Assembly: GCF_049310925.1 (NCBI RefSeq)
Contig: NZ_JBMERP010000011.1
Span: forward strand, 1-64,000
Length of the DNA: 64,000 nucleotides
Source of the DNA: Virgibacillus_F sp049310925
GTDB taxonomy: Bacteria > Bacillota > Bacilli > Bacillales > Amphibacillaceae
Reading direction: 5' to 3'
Shown: piece after piece, positions 16,633 to 24,325 of the stretch
Position numbering within the stretch: the first letter of the stretch is position 1
How the letters are laid out: every line of letters begins with the position of its first letter
Position numbers and translations under genes: made by a program
Notes under the pieces: generated by a model
The model's database searches: none
Told to the model about the DNA's origin: nothing
What the model saw: only the letters and a program-made list of their open reading frames with translations

Positions 16633-17646
16633 ATGATTCAAACATATCTTCAAAATCTAGTTGATGCTAATGAGATTCCTGGTTCTGTTTTAGCAATTAC
16701 AAAGGACGGCAAACTAGAAACCTTGCAATCCTATGGTTCATACAAAGACAGAAATAATACGACATCCTGTGTAAGAAAAGATACAATGTTTGATGTTGCG
16801 TCACTAACAAAAGTTCTGGCAACGCTACCCGCAATCCTATATCTGCAACAGGCAAATCAATTATCAATCGATGACAGCGTTCAAAAGCATCTACCAAAAT
16901 TCAAAAAATCGGATGTTACAATCCGGCATTTGCTCCAGCATAACTCCGGGCTTCCTGCCGGTTTATCCTACAAAATCCGAACAGATTCAAGAGATGTGCT
17001 CGATGAAATCATGGAAACTGAATTGATCTCTGTTCCCGGACAACAAACGACGTACAGCGATTTAGGCATGATCCTGTTAGGGAAAATAGTGGAAGAAATC
17101 TCAGGCCATGACTTACATAAATTTAGTGAAAAGTATTTATTTGAACCGTGGAAAATGAATAACACAACATTTTTACCGGGAAAGCAATTGTTGGAAACTA
17201 TAGCTTCGACTGAACTGTTTCAAGGCAACTATATCCAAGGTAAAGTCCATGATGAAAAAGCTCACCAGCTTGGAGGGGTTAGTGGGAGTGCAGGATTATT
17301 TTCCGATGCTTTAGACATAGTAGCGTATGCTAATTATTGGTTGTACCCGGAAACGCAAACGGTACTAACAAAAAAATCAATGAACCTGGCCCGGGAGGAC
17401 ACTCACCAATCAAGGGGACTGGGCTTTGAGGTTTGGCAAAAATCAGGCAAACCATTGTCATGTGGCGAAAACTGGTCAAAGGGCTCATTCGGCCATACCG
17501 GCTTCACAGGAACAAGTTTATGGGTCGATCCTGAACATAACTTGGCAACGGTCTTTCTGACTAACATCGTACACTATGGAAGAAATCATCGATTAAATGA
17601 GATACGGAAAACGTTGCACACAATGATTCATGATCGCTTTGTGTGA
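16633..17646 (+). CDS. Serine hydrolase, class C beta-lactamase / esterase family
   Basis: A 337-residue protein of the beta-lactamase-related family (Pfam Beta-lactamase). The nucleophile motif SLTK is at residues 57-60, the second motif is YSD near 140 (Tyr as general base) and the third is HTG near 294. No signal peptide is seen, so it is probably a cytoplasmic esterase or D-amino-acid peptidase rather than a secreted penicillinase. ATG follows AGGAGGG. It stands alone; both flanking gaps are under 220 bases. Confidence 0.88.
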   Translation: MIQTYLQNLVDANEIPGSVLAITKDGKLETLQSYGSYKDRNNTTSCVRKDTMFDVASLTKVLATLPAILYLQQANQLSIDDSVQKHLPKFKKSDVTIRHLLQHNSGLPAGLSYKIRTDSRDVLDEIMETELISVPGQQTTYSDLGMILLGKIVEEISGHDLHKFSEKYLFEPWKMNNTTFLPGKQLLETIASTELFQGNYIQGKVHDEKAHQLGGVSGSAGLFSDALDIVAYANYWLYPETQTVLTKKSMNLAREDTHQSRGLGFEVWQKSGKPLSCGENWSKGSFGHTGFTGTSLWVDPEHNLATVFLTNIVHYGRNHRLNEIRKTLHTMIHDRFV

Positions 17647-17796
17647 TAGAATCAACGACCCCAATCAAACCTCGTAACTACCTCAAATTCCCCTCTCTCT
17701 CCTCTCATTCTGCAAAAGTCATATACAAATGATAGAATAGTTTGTATAATTATATTAATAGTTTTGCTACGATTGAATTCAGGATGGAGTGAGGGC

Positions 17797-19254
17797 ATGT
17801 CCAATTTTAACTATGAAGCATACGACGGTATGGGTCTGGCCGAGTTAGTAAGGAATAAAGAGGTAACGCCAACTGAAATTCTTGAGGCGGCAATATCCAA
17901 AACGGAAGAGTTAAATCCAAATTTAAATGCTGTTATACATAAGATGTATGATCAGGCAATGGACCAGGTGAAAAAGAATACAAACGGTGCTTTTACCGGG
18001 GTCCCTATGCTTCTGAAAAACATAACACAGGAAATCAAGAACGAGCCAATTACATCAGGTTCCAAAGCCTTTATAAACTATAAAGCAGAGGTAGATTCTG
18101 AACTTGTGAAAAGGTTCCGATCTACAGGTGCCGTTTTTATTGGGCAGACGAATGTTCCGGAACTTGCGTTAATGGCGATTACCGAGCCGAAGCAATATGG
18201 GGCTACCAGGAATCCGTGGAATAATGCGTACACCCCAGGAGGTTCAAGTGGAGGTTCGGCCGCGGCGGTTGCATCAGGAATGGTGCCGATTGCCGGGGCA
18301 AATGATGGCGGAGGATCCATTCGCATACCTGCAGCATACTGCGGGCTCTTTGGCCTGAAGCCTTCCAGGGGACGAGCTCCGGTCGGCAGTAAATTGGGAA
18401 GACAGTGGCAGGGCGCATCAGCCGACCATGTTTTGACCAGATCCGTACGGGATAGTGCCATGATGCTGGATCTGACGAAGGGATATGAACCTGGTGCAGC
18501 TTTTCATGCACCTCCTTTTGATGCAAACTATCTAGATTGTGTAACAAAGCCTCTGGAACCAAAACGCAGGATCGCATACTCACTCCGCTCTCCAATAGGA
18601 ACCGATGTGGATCCAGAATGCAAGCTGGCAGTAATAAAAACAGTCGATTTACTAAAAAGTATGGGACATATTGTAGAAGAACAGGATCCACCAGTCGATG
18701 GAGACAAAATCGCAAGCAGTTACATGACTATGTATTTCGGAGAAGTTGCTGCAACCCTTGCATCAGAAAAAGTAAAATACCGCGACGTGGAGTCCACCAC
18801 ATGGCTGCTTGGATTACTCGGAAAAGCAACAAGTGCAGAAGAATGGGTGCTCGCCATGAGAGAGTGGGATATCGCCGCCTATGCAATGGAAGACTTCCAT
18901 ACTAAATATGACTTCTATCTCACACCGACAACAGCCTACCCACCAGCAAAAATTGGAGAGCTCGATACCAAACTAACAGAAAAAATTCTTCTGAATGTAA
19001 TTGGCAGATTACAAATGGGAACACTCGTCAAAAAGTCCGGATTAATAGATGAAATCATTATAAACAACCTCAAACGAACACCGTTCACACAACTAGCGAA
19101 CCTAACCGGACAACCAGCAATGTCAATTCCAATCCATAAAACAGAAGAAGGCCTGCCACTCGGGGTACAATTCATGGCCGCCAGGGGCAGAGAAGACCTC
19201 CTGTATCAGCTGGCCGGAGCGCTGGAGCGGACGGAGAGTTGGCTGCGGGGGTAG
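17797..19254 (+). CDS. Amidase signature family protein
   Basis: A 485-residue amidase-signature enzyme hydrolysing a C-N amide bond. The Ser-cisSer-Lys triad is visible: Lys in GVPMLLKNI near residue 76 and the two serines in GGSSGGSAAAVASG near 150, followed by GGSIRIPAAYCGLFGLKPSRGR, a classic continuation. The usual GatA partners (GatB, GatC) are absent, so it is not the tRNA amidotransferase subunit. Substrate unknown. ATG at 17797 was chosen over an in-frame start 33 bases upstream because GGAG precedes it and MSNFNYEAYDG is the usual N-terminus. Confidence 0.9.
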   Translation: MSNFNYEAYDGMGLAELVRNKEVTPTEILEAAISKTEELNPNLNAVIHKMYDQAMDQVKKNTNGAFTGVPMLLKNITQEIKNEPITSGSKAFINYKAEVDSELVKRFRSTGAVFIGQTNVPELALMAITEPKQYGATRNPWNNAYTPGGSSGGSAAAVASGMVPIAGANDGGGSIRIPAAYCGLFGLKPSRGRAPVGSKLGRQWQGASADHVLTRSVRDSAMMLDLTKGYEPGAAFHAPPFDANYLDCVTKPLEPKRRIAYSLRSPIGTDVDPECKLAVIKTVDLLKSMGHIVEEQDPPVDGDKIASSYMTMYFGEVAATLASEKVKYRDVESTTWLLGLLGKATSAEEWVLAMREWDIAAYAMEDFHTKYDFYLTPTTAYPPAKIGELDTKLTEKILLNVIGRLQMGTLVKKSGLIDEIIINNLKRTPFTQLANLTGQPAMSIPIHKTEEGLPLGVQFMAARGREDLLYQLAGALERTESWLRG

Positions 19255-19349
19255 GGTTTGTGTGCGGATTGTAGTAATATTCATCAAATCGAGTCATAGC
19301 ATGAAGAGTATATAAACAAGGGAGAGATACTAACCATATGTAGAGATTA

Positions 19350-20015
19350 ATGCGGATACAAAAAGACCTTCGTGGCCATGGTCAATCAACCAAGGTTGAA
19401 TATGGTCATACAGTTGCCCAATATGCTAGAGACTTGAAACAATTTATTGAGAAACTGAATTTAAAAGATGTCATTCTTGTGGGATGGTCTATGGGAGCAT
19501 TTGTGCTCTGGGATTATATAAATCAGTTTGGAACGGATAATGTTAAAGCGTTAACTGTAGTGGACCAATCACCGTCAGACTACATCTGGCCCGGTTGGGA
19601 CTACGGGGCATTCGATTTTGAGGCAATTAAAGGCGTTATGCAGGCAATCCAAGAAGATCAAAGTGGGTTTAATAGTGAATTCATTTATGGGATGTTTAAA
19701 GAAAAGCCAGATCCAAAAGAGTACGACTGGATCCTAGCAGAAATGAATAAGCTACCAGCGTCCATTGAGAGCACCATAGTGTTTAACCAGACAGCAGTTG
19801 ATTATCGTGAGACAGTATCAATTGTAGATGTACCAACGTTAATTTGTTTCGAAACAGTGGGATTCTTCCCAATCGAAGCGGGCGAGTATATACAAAAAAG
19901 GATACCAGGGTCAAAGTTGGTAGCCTTTGAGAATAGTAGTCATTTATTGTTTCTAGAAGAGACGGATAAGTTTAATCAGACACTGGACTCGTTTTTTGGT
20001 GAGTTGCAGGGATAG
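19350..20015 (+). pseudogene. Alpha/beta hydrolase lacking its N-terminus
   Basis: The frame gives 221 residues starting right before DLRGHGQS, the motif that normally lies about 55 residues into these hydrolases. The nucleophile elbow GWSMGA (Ser), PTLICFE near the acid residue and NSSHLLFLEE (His) are intact. The N-terminal beta strands and oxyanion HG motif are missing. No good ribosome binding site precedes the first ATG, and upstream there is TAG/TAA rather than a continuation. The sequence resembles non-heme chloroperoxidase-like esterases. Most likely a 5'-truncated gene; a shortened functional form cannot be excluded. Confidence 0.75.
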
Positions 20016-20022
20016 GCAGGAA

Positions 20023-20142
20023 GTTGAGCCGCATCGAATAAAAGTTGAGCGGCAATCTGCAAAAGTCGAGCAACAAACTAACAGGAAGTTGATCGTCAAT
20101 GCGCCAAAGTTGAGCAACTTCGCCTAAAGTCGAGCGACATCA
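20023..20142. repeat. 21-bp-period repeat array, GTTGAGCG type
   Basis: Heads start at 20023, 20044, 20065, 20088, 20109 and 20129 (GTTGAGCC, GTTGAGCG, GTCGAGCA, GTTGATCG, GTTGAGCA, GTCGAGCG), spaced 20-23 bases. It starts seven bases after the end of the truncated hydrolase. Confidence 0.85.
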
Positions 20143-20187
20143 GGGTCAATCCATTGGTCATACATAAGCTAAGAAGAATAAAATATC

Positions 20188-20346
20188 AACAAAAAGAAGT
20201 AACCGCCCCCATCCATGGTCGATTACTTCTTTCAGTTAAACATATATTTGTGTGACCAACTGCTCATAATGGAGATAGTTGCTGGTTCCCGAGTAGTTAA
20301 AGCTACTTGGGAACCTAATTATAAGTATATTATATTCTTATTAATT
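20188..20346. pseudogene. Decayed type I toxin-antitoxin copy 1 (3' part only)
   Basis: Matches the region from the last toxin codons (AACAAAAAGAAGTAACCG) through the terminator hairpin and antisense gene body of the intact copy at 21536-21801. The toxin reading frame upstream is gone. On the minus strand the -10 TATAAT survives, but the position 17 bases away that should hold TTGACA is replaced by sequence running into the next 21-bp array, so the antisense promoter is probably dead. Confidence 0.75.
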
Positions 20347-20353
20347 ATACAAA

Positions 20354-20462
20354 GTTGAACAAAATGCTAGTTGGAAAAAGAAGAGTTGAACGTAATCTTG
20401 GAGAAGTTGATCCACATTACTGAAAACTTGAGCGAGAACTTCATCAAGTTGAGCGTACTTTA
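20354..20462. repeat. 21-bp-period repeat array with leader
   Basis: Degenerate heads at 20354 and 20370, then heads exactly 21 bases apart at 20385, 20406, 20427 and 20448. The stretch GAAAAAGAAGAGTTGA before the regular units is shared with the arrays at 21267, 25515 and 25743 and looks like a conserved leader. Confidence 0.83.
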
Positions 20463-20510
20463 GTAGTAATATAATTACTACAAAGGTAATAAGTGAAAGG
20501 AGATTAGAAT

Positions 20511-20717
20511 ATGAAGGCACCAAAGGTTAATGAATTGAACATCGACGAAATGCTAACAAAAGCAGAAACATTAGTTGGAGTTTTACGTGTTGTATATGGT
20601 TTACAGAACATCGAGGATTACACTAAAAAAGATGCAGCTGAAGAGTTAATAAAGTTTCTAGACCGTATGGGTTATTTAGAAGACCCACTTAGAACAGAAG
20701 GTGTAGATCATGCCTGA
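20511..20717 (+). CDS. Small hypothetical protein
   Basis: A 68-residue mostly helical, acidic protein (MKAPKVNELNIDEMLTKAET ... EELIKFLDRMGYLEDPLR). A very good ribosome binding site, AAAGGAGA, lies seven bases before the ATG. No family is recognised. A 21-codon frame (20709-20774, MPENSNLSSQEYN...) overlaps its end and contains an inverted repeat; it may be a translated leader or chance. The gene sits between toxin-antitoxin remnants and 21-bp arrays. Confidence 0.6.
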   Translation: MKAPKVNELNIDEMLTKAETLVGVLRVVYGLQNIEDYTKKDAAEELIKFLDRMGYLEDPLRTEGVDHA

Positions 20718-20738
20718 AAATTCAAATTTGAGTTCTCA

Positions 20739-20773
20739 AGAATATAACATACTTGTTAAGTTTGTTATATTCT
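20739..20773. other. Perfect inverted repeat AGAATATAACA / TGTTATATTCT
   Basis: Eleven bases are perfectly repeated in inverted orientation around a 13-base spacer. There is no T-run for a terminator. The two half-sites, about two helical turns apart, could bind a dimeric regulator, or the RNA could fold as an AT-rich hairpin. Confidence 0.5.
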
Positions 20774-20914
20774 AAATAAAGGGTGAAAGCAATGAAAAAG
20801 GAAGTTGATTCAATGCAACTAATAGCATAAGGTTAAGTGTCAGTGAGCAGAATTTGAGCGATATCTTATGAAAGCCGTGCGTGCGCCATTAGAGTCAAAA
20901 CATGGATCATTCAA

Positions 20915-21152
20915 GTACAATTTGGCTTAGTCCAAATAGCTACTCTTACTTTAATTGTTACTATTGTCGTTTACCTGAACAAAAAGAAGTATCCGCCCCT
21001 GCACATGGTCGCGATTACTTCTATATACAGTACAACTAGATCGTTGACCAACCGTTCTTAATACGGTTGGTAGTTGCGTGTGCCCGATTAGTTAAAGTTA
21101 CTCAGTTACCTAATTATAAGTATATTATATTTCTAATTATTTATACTGTCAA
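20915..21152. pseudogene. Decayed type I toxin-antitoxin copy 2, antisense promoter intact
   Basis: From 20915 the toxin codons (VQFGLVQIATLTLIVTIVVY then LNKKK) are preserved, but the start region is lost and the TAA stop has become TAT. The hairpin region and antisense body follow. On the minus strand TTGACA (complement at 21147-21152), a 17-base spacer and TATAAT (complement at 21124-21129) are all intact. The copy could therefore still make the antisense RNA, from about 21117 to 20975, without making a toxin. Confidence 0.75.
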
Positions 21153-21235
21153 TTGGTACGTATTAAGTGTTTTACCAGAGTTTTGTCTTCTTTGTAGTGG
21201 TATCACAGCAGTTGTTGGATAAAGGTTAAAAGAAA

Positions 21236-21325
21236 GTTGAACAAAATGCTAGTTGAAAAAAGAAGAGTTGAACGTAATCTTGGAGAAGTTGATCCACATT
21301 ACTGAAAACTTGAGCGATATCTTAT
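21236..21325. repeat. 21-bp-period repeat array with leader
   Basis: Degenerate head at 21236, then heads exactly 21 bases apart at 21267, 21288 and 21309. Leader and first units are nearly identical to the array at 20354-20462, showing that array and toxin-antitoxin copy were duplicated together. Confidence 0.82.
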
Positions 21326-21535
21326 AAAAGTCGTGCGTGCGCCACCAGAGTCAATCCAAATATCATTCAAAAATATTGTAGGCTGAAATAAGTGAAAATT
21401 AATCGAACATACATTCCTTTTTCGCTACTAATCTATCAAAAGTTATGGTAAAATAAAATAAGCAACTACATAGGTATTGTGGGCGGTTGGCCACCTTTCT
21501 AATTTCCTGAATCCCTTAGGAAGGGAGGTGGTAGG

Positions 21536-21643
21536 ATGACGACATTCGAAGCATTAAGTTTAATAGTACAATTTGGTTTAGTCCAAATAGCTACTCTAAC
21601 TTTAATTGTTACTATTGTCGTTTACCTGAACAAAAAGAAGTAA
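21536..21643 (+). CDS. TxpA/BsrG-like type I toxin (holin-like peptide)
   Basis: A 35-residue peptide, MTTFEALSLIVQFGLVQIAT then LTLIVTIVVYLNKKK: short hydrophilic start, one membrane helix and a lysine tail. This is the pattern of the putative holin-like toxin family, and the MT(x)FEALSL start is characteristic. Such peptides insert in the membrane when over-produced. GGGAGGTGG precedes the ATG, and CCACC with CCTT segments 15-35 bases upstream can pair with it, so the ribosome binding site is probably sequestered, as known for type I toxins. A convergent antisense RNA gene overlaps its 3' end. It is the only intact copy of four in 20188-22350. Confidence 0.82.
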   Translation: MTTFEALSLIVQFGLVQIATLTLIVTIVVYLNKKK

Positions 21644-21766
21644 CCGCCCCCCTACATGGTCGATTACTTCTTTCAGCTAAACATACATTTGTGTGGCCAA
21701 CTGCTCTTAATGCAGTTTGTAGTTGCTGGTTCCCGAGTAGTTAAAGCTACTCGGTTACCTAATTAT
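21630..21766 (-). ncRNA. Predicted antisense antitoxin RNA (RatA-like)
   Basis: A consensus minus-strand promoter predicts a start near 21766. The transcript would run towards the toxin and end where GAAGTAA pairs with TTACTTC followed by TTTTT (21636-21632), covering the last toxin codons and the 3' untranslated region. The same hairpin can end the toxin mRNA, so the two RNAs would overlap tail to tail by about 45 bases. This is the known txpA/ratA layout of B. subtilis. Length is about 137 bases. Confidence 0.72.
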
Positions 21767-21772
21767 AAGTAT

Positions 21773-21801
21773 ATTATAATTCTAATTATTTATACTGTCA
21801 A
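21773..21801 (-). promoter_or_regulatory. Consensus sigma-A promoter of the antisense RNA
   Basis: Read on the minus strand: TTGACA (21801-21796), 17 bases, TATAAT (21778-21773). Both hexamers match the consensus perfectly. The same promoter is preserved at 21124-21152, lost at 20346 and shortened to an 11-base spacer in the copy near 22330. Confidence 0.85.
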
Positions 21802-21883
21802 TTGGTACGTATTAAGTGTTTTACCAGAGTTTTGTCTTCTTTGTAGTGGTATCTCAGCAGTTGTTGGATAAAGGTTAAAAGAA

Positions 21884-21972
21884 AGTTGAACAAAATGCTA
21901 GTTGGAAAAAGAAAAGTTGAGCGGTAATAGCTTAAAGTTAAGCTTCAATGCGTCGAACTTGAGCGATATCTT
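21884..21972. repeat. 21-bp-period repeat array, decayed
   Basis: Degenerate head at 21884, then GTTGAGCG at 21915, GTTAAGCT at 21937 and CTTGAGCG at 21958. Shares its leader with the arrays at 20354 and 21236. Confidence 0.75.
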
Positions 21973-22099
21973 ATAAAAGTCGTGCGCGCGCCATCAGAGT
22001 CAAAACAAATATCAATCGAAAAATCTTGTAGACTGAAATAAGTAAAAAATAATCGAACATACATTCCTTTTTGGCTACTAATCTATCAAAAGCTATGGT

Positions 22100-22345
22100 G
22101 AAATAAGCAACTACATAGGTATTGTGGGCGGTTGGCCACCTTTCTAATTTCCTGAATCCCTTCTATTGTCGTTTACCTAAACAAAAAGAAGTAACCGCCC
22201 CTCACCCATGGTCGCGATTACTTCTAAAGCAGTACAACTAGATCGTTGACCAACCGTTCTTAATACGGTTGTAGTTGCTAGTTCCCGAGTAGTTAAAGCT
22301 ACTCGATTACCTAATTATAAGTATATTATAATTATTTATACTGTC
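22100..22345. pseudogene. Decayed type I toxin-antitoxin copy 4 with internal deletion
   Basis: The leader (GGGCGGTTGGCCACC and following) is identical to that of the intact copy down to CCTGAATCCCTT. It then jumps straight to the codons for the toxin C-terminus, so about 100 bases including ribosome binding site, start and most of the membrane helix are deleted. The antisense gene body follows, but the spacer between its -10 and TTGACA is 11 instead of 17 bases. Both toxin and antitoxin should be silent. Confidence 0.75.
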
Positions 22346-22398
22346 AATTGGTACGTATTAAGAGATACTGGAATGGCAGCTAATTAGATGTTATCTAC

Positions 22399-22434
22399 AA
22401 AAAGGCTTCACTCACACAAAAGCGGAGTCCTTTT
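22399..22434 (+). terminator. Possible intrinsic terminator
   Basis: AAAAAGGCTTC and GGAGTCCTTTTT form an imperfect hairpin ending in a T-run, upstream of the GNAT gene. Confidence 0.45.
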
Positions 22435-22478
22435 TCATGGTAAAATAAAACATACACATGAGAAAGGCAGGGGAAACA

Positions 22479-23021
22479 ATGATACTAAAAGGGAACCAAA
22501 TATACTTAAAACCACTTGATAGCAGTCATGCTGAAGCTTTACTGGACATGGAAGTTAGGAATCGGGACTTTTTTGAGCAGTACACTATTACCAGAGAAAA
22601 TGATTTCTATACGATGGAAACGCAATTGGAGAGACTGCAAGAAAAAAAGGTAGCACAGGAAGAAGACAAGGGTTATCACTTTGGAATATTTTTGAGTGAG
22701 AGCAGTGAGTTAATAGGGGAAATTGGTTTGTTTAGAATAGAAAGAGGACCTGCTGAGTGTGGTATGGTTGGTTATTCACTGGATAAAAAGCACAATGGAA
22801 ATGGATATATGACAGAAGCAATTAGATTAATTGTTGACTATGCCTTTACCAGTTTAAAGCTTCATCGGATTGAGGCTGGAGCAATGCCACGTAATTCTGG
22901 GTCAATTAAAGTGCTGGAAAAGTCGGGGTTTCATAAGGAAGGCATCGCTAGAAGCAATGTAAATATAAACGGGAATTGGGAAGACCACCAAATGCTGGCG
23001 ATTATAAATCCTGATAATTAA
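22479..23021 (+). CDS. GNAT acetyltransferase, RimJ/RimL type
   Basis: A protein of about 180 residues in the GNAT superfamily, transferring an acetyl group from acetyl-CoA to an amine, perhaps a protein N-terminus. It has the typical order: LKPLDSSHAEALLDME at the N-terminus, ELIGEIGLFRIERGPAECGMVGY, then the CoA-binding LDKKHNGNGYMTEAIRLIVDYAF (a variant of Q/RxxGxG/A) and HRIEAGAMPRNSGSIKVLEKSGF. ATG at 22479 follows GGCAGGGG; the in-frame ATG at 22458 has no ribosome binding site. Stands alone. Confidence 0.85.
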   Translation: MILKGNQIYLKPLDSSHAEALLDMEVRNRDFFEQYTITRENDFYTMETQLERLQEKKVAQEEDKGYHFGIFLSESSELIGEIGLFRIERGPAECGMVGYSLDKKHNGNGYMTEAIRLIVDYAFTSLKLHRIEAGAMPRNSGSIKVLEKSGFHKEGIARSNVNINGNWEDHQMLAIINPDN

Positions 23022-23127
23022 CTATCGTAGCGAACTAACAAGTAGTGTGGAAACAATACATCCATACTACTTGATTCTCCGACTTATGTGGTATAATTTT
23101 AATGATTTAATAGAAAGGGAGAATGAT

Positions 23128-24099
23128 ATGATAATCAAAAAACGAAAACCCCCGATAGAAATCCATGTATTAGAAGCACTTATCCGCAGGTTGCCACCAG
23201 GGCAAAACAAGTTACAGGCGGAGTTAGCCAAAAGTAATAAAGGATTTAAAGGTGAGAAAACTGTTGATCGCTTCACTGCAACACTCCCACAAAACAACTT
23301 CACTATACTTCATGATTTGTTTCTCCACAACAAAAGTTCATCATTTCAAATCGATACGCTAATTATTAGCCCGCACTGTATTTACGTAGTTGAGATCAAA
23401 AACTTTGTAGGAACGGTGACTTTTGACCTTATAGTTAACCAATTAACCCGTGAACATAATGGACATGTATCAGGCTTCCGCAACCCCATGATTCAAGCTA
23501 CAACAAATAGGCATCTATTAACAGAATGGCTCTCCGAACACAATATTGTTGATATTCCCATCCATCCAATCGTTGCAATAAGTGAACCAAGTACAATAAT
23601 TCGAGTAAAACCAGCTGAAAGAGATATATCTGAATCAGTTATGCATGGGGAGTATATGCCACAGCAAATAATGAAAATGGAGCATGCACTGGAAGGGAAG
23701 CGGCATGCGTATCTTCACCAAAAGATAGGAACATTGCTTATAGCAGAAGAAGGAACATTTAATTTCGATTATCAAAAGAAATATGGAATTCAACCTGGAG
23801 AAATAATGAATGGCGTTCAGTGTCCCAGGTGTGGGTTAATAGGAATGGAGCGCAAACAAAAAAGCTGGCATTGCACCGCGTGTGGAGAAAAAGATAAAAA
23901 AGCGTATCTAACAGCTCTCTCAGATTACTTTATCCTCGTTAAGCCATGGATCACAAACTCCGAATGTATGAAATACTTACAAGTCAACTCCCGTCATATC
24001 GTCACAAGGTTATTAAAAAGCTCAGATCTAACATATGATGAACAAAACAAAAGTTGGAAACCCCAACGAACAAGACAACCGATCCAAATTTCATCTTAA
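23128..24099 (+). CDS. NERD-domain protein with C-terminal zinc ribbon
   Basis: A protein of about 323 residues. The NERD (nuclease-related) domain spans roughly residues 35-150 and has the pattern HDLFL...FQIDTLIISPHCIYVVEIKNF, with the Asp and the Glu-x-Lys of restriction-endonuclease-like folds. Near residue 235 a zinc ribbon, CPRCGLIG...WHCTACG, suggests nucleic acid binding. NERD proteins are common in Bacillaceae and their role is mostly unknown. ATG at 23128 follows AAAGGGAG by six bases. The last seven codons and the TAA stop lie within the first unit of a 21-bp repeat array, so the C-terminus (PIQISS) is repeat-derived. Confidence 0.85.
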   Translation: MIIKKRKPPIEIHVLEALIRRLPPGQNKLQAELAKSNKGFKGEKTVDRFTATLPQNNFTILHDLFLHNKSSSFQIDTLIISPHCIYVVEIKNFVGTVTFDLIVNQLTREHNGHVSGFRNPMIQATTNRHLLTEWLSEHNIVDIPIHPIVAISEPSTIIRVKPAERDISESVMHGEYMPQQIMKMEHALEGKRHAYLHQKIGTLLIAEEGTFNFDYQKKYGIQPGEIMNGVQCPRCGLIGMERKQKSWHCTACGEKDKKAYLTALSDYFILVKPWITNSECMKYLQVNSRHIVTRLLKSSDLTYDEQNKSWKPQRTRQPIQISS

Positions 24100-24246
24100 C
24101 CGATCCTACTAGTGAAATATCCGATCGAAGTCATCACTTAACCGATCGAAGTCAACGTCCAACCGATCATAATGTTATCCCATCCGATCGACATTATCAC
24201 GCAACCGATCGTGAGCATCCCCCAACCGATCAGAGTTACCTAATAC
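24079..24246. repeat. 21-bp-period repeat array, CCGATC type, eight units
   Basis: CCGATC starts units at 24079, 24100, 24121, 24142, 24163, 24184, 24205 and 24226: eight copies exactly 21 bases apart with no irregularity. The 15 bases after each head differ; most end in AA. This head differs from GTTGAGCG and ATCGAGC, though all share a (T/C)GA(G/T)C core. The first unit overlaps the end of the NERD gene. Confidence 0.92.
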
Positions 24247-24282
24247 ACAGCAGTTTGAGCGCCTTCGCCACTCTGCTAAAAT

Positions 24283-24322
24283 AAAAAGGGGGTTTTTTGC
24301 GTCAGCAAAAAACCCCCTTTTC
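24283..24322. terminator. Bidirectional intrinsic terminator
   Basis: AAAAGGGGGTTTTTTGC and GCAAAAAACCCCCTTTT are perfect inverted repeats around a GTCA loop. It can end both the NERD transcript (+) and the convergent endopeptidase transcript (-). Confidence 0.93.
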
Positions 24323-24325
24323 TAA

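Noticed and set aside
20709..20774. 21-codon frame after the small gene at 20511
   Set aside because: Too short, no clear family, and it contains a perfect inverted repeat; kept only as a comment.
24079..24246. CRISPR array
   Set aside because: The constant part is only six bases and the variable part about 15; no cas genes lie in the window.
24054..24284. Frame with (T/S)D heptads over the CCGATC array
   Set aside because: Same reason; overlaps the end of the NERD gene in another frame.
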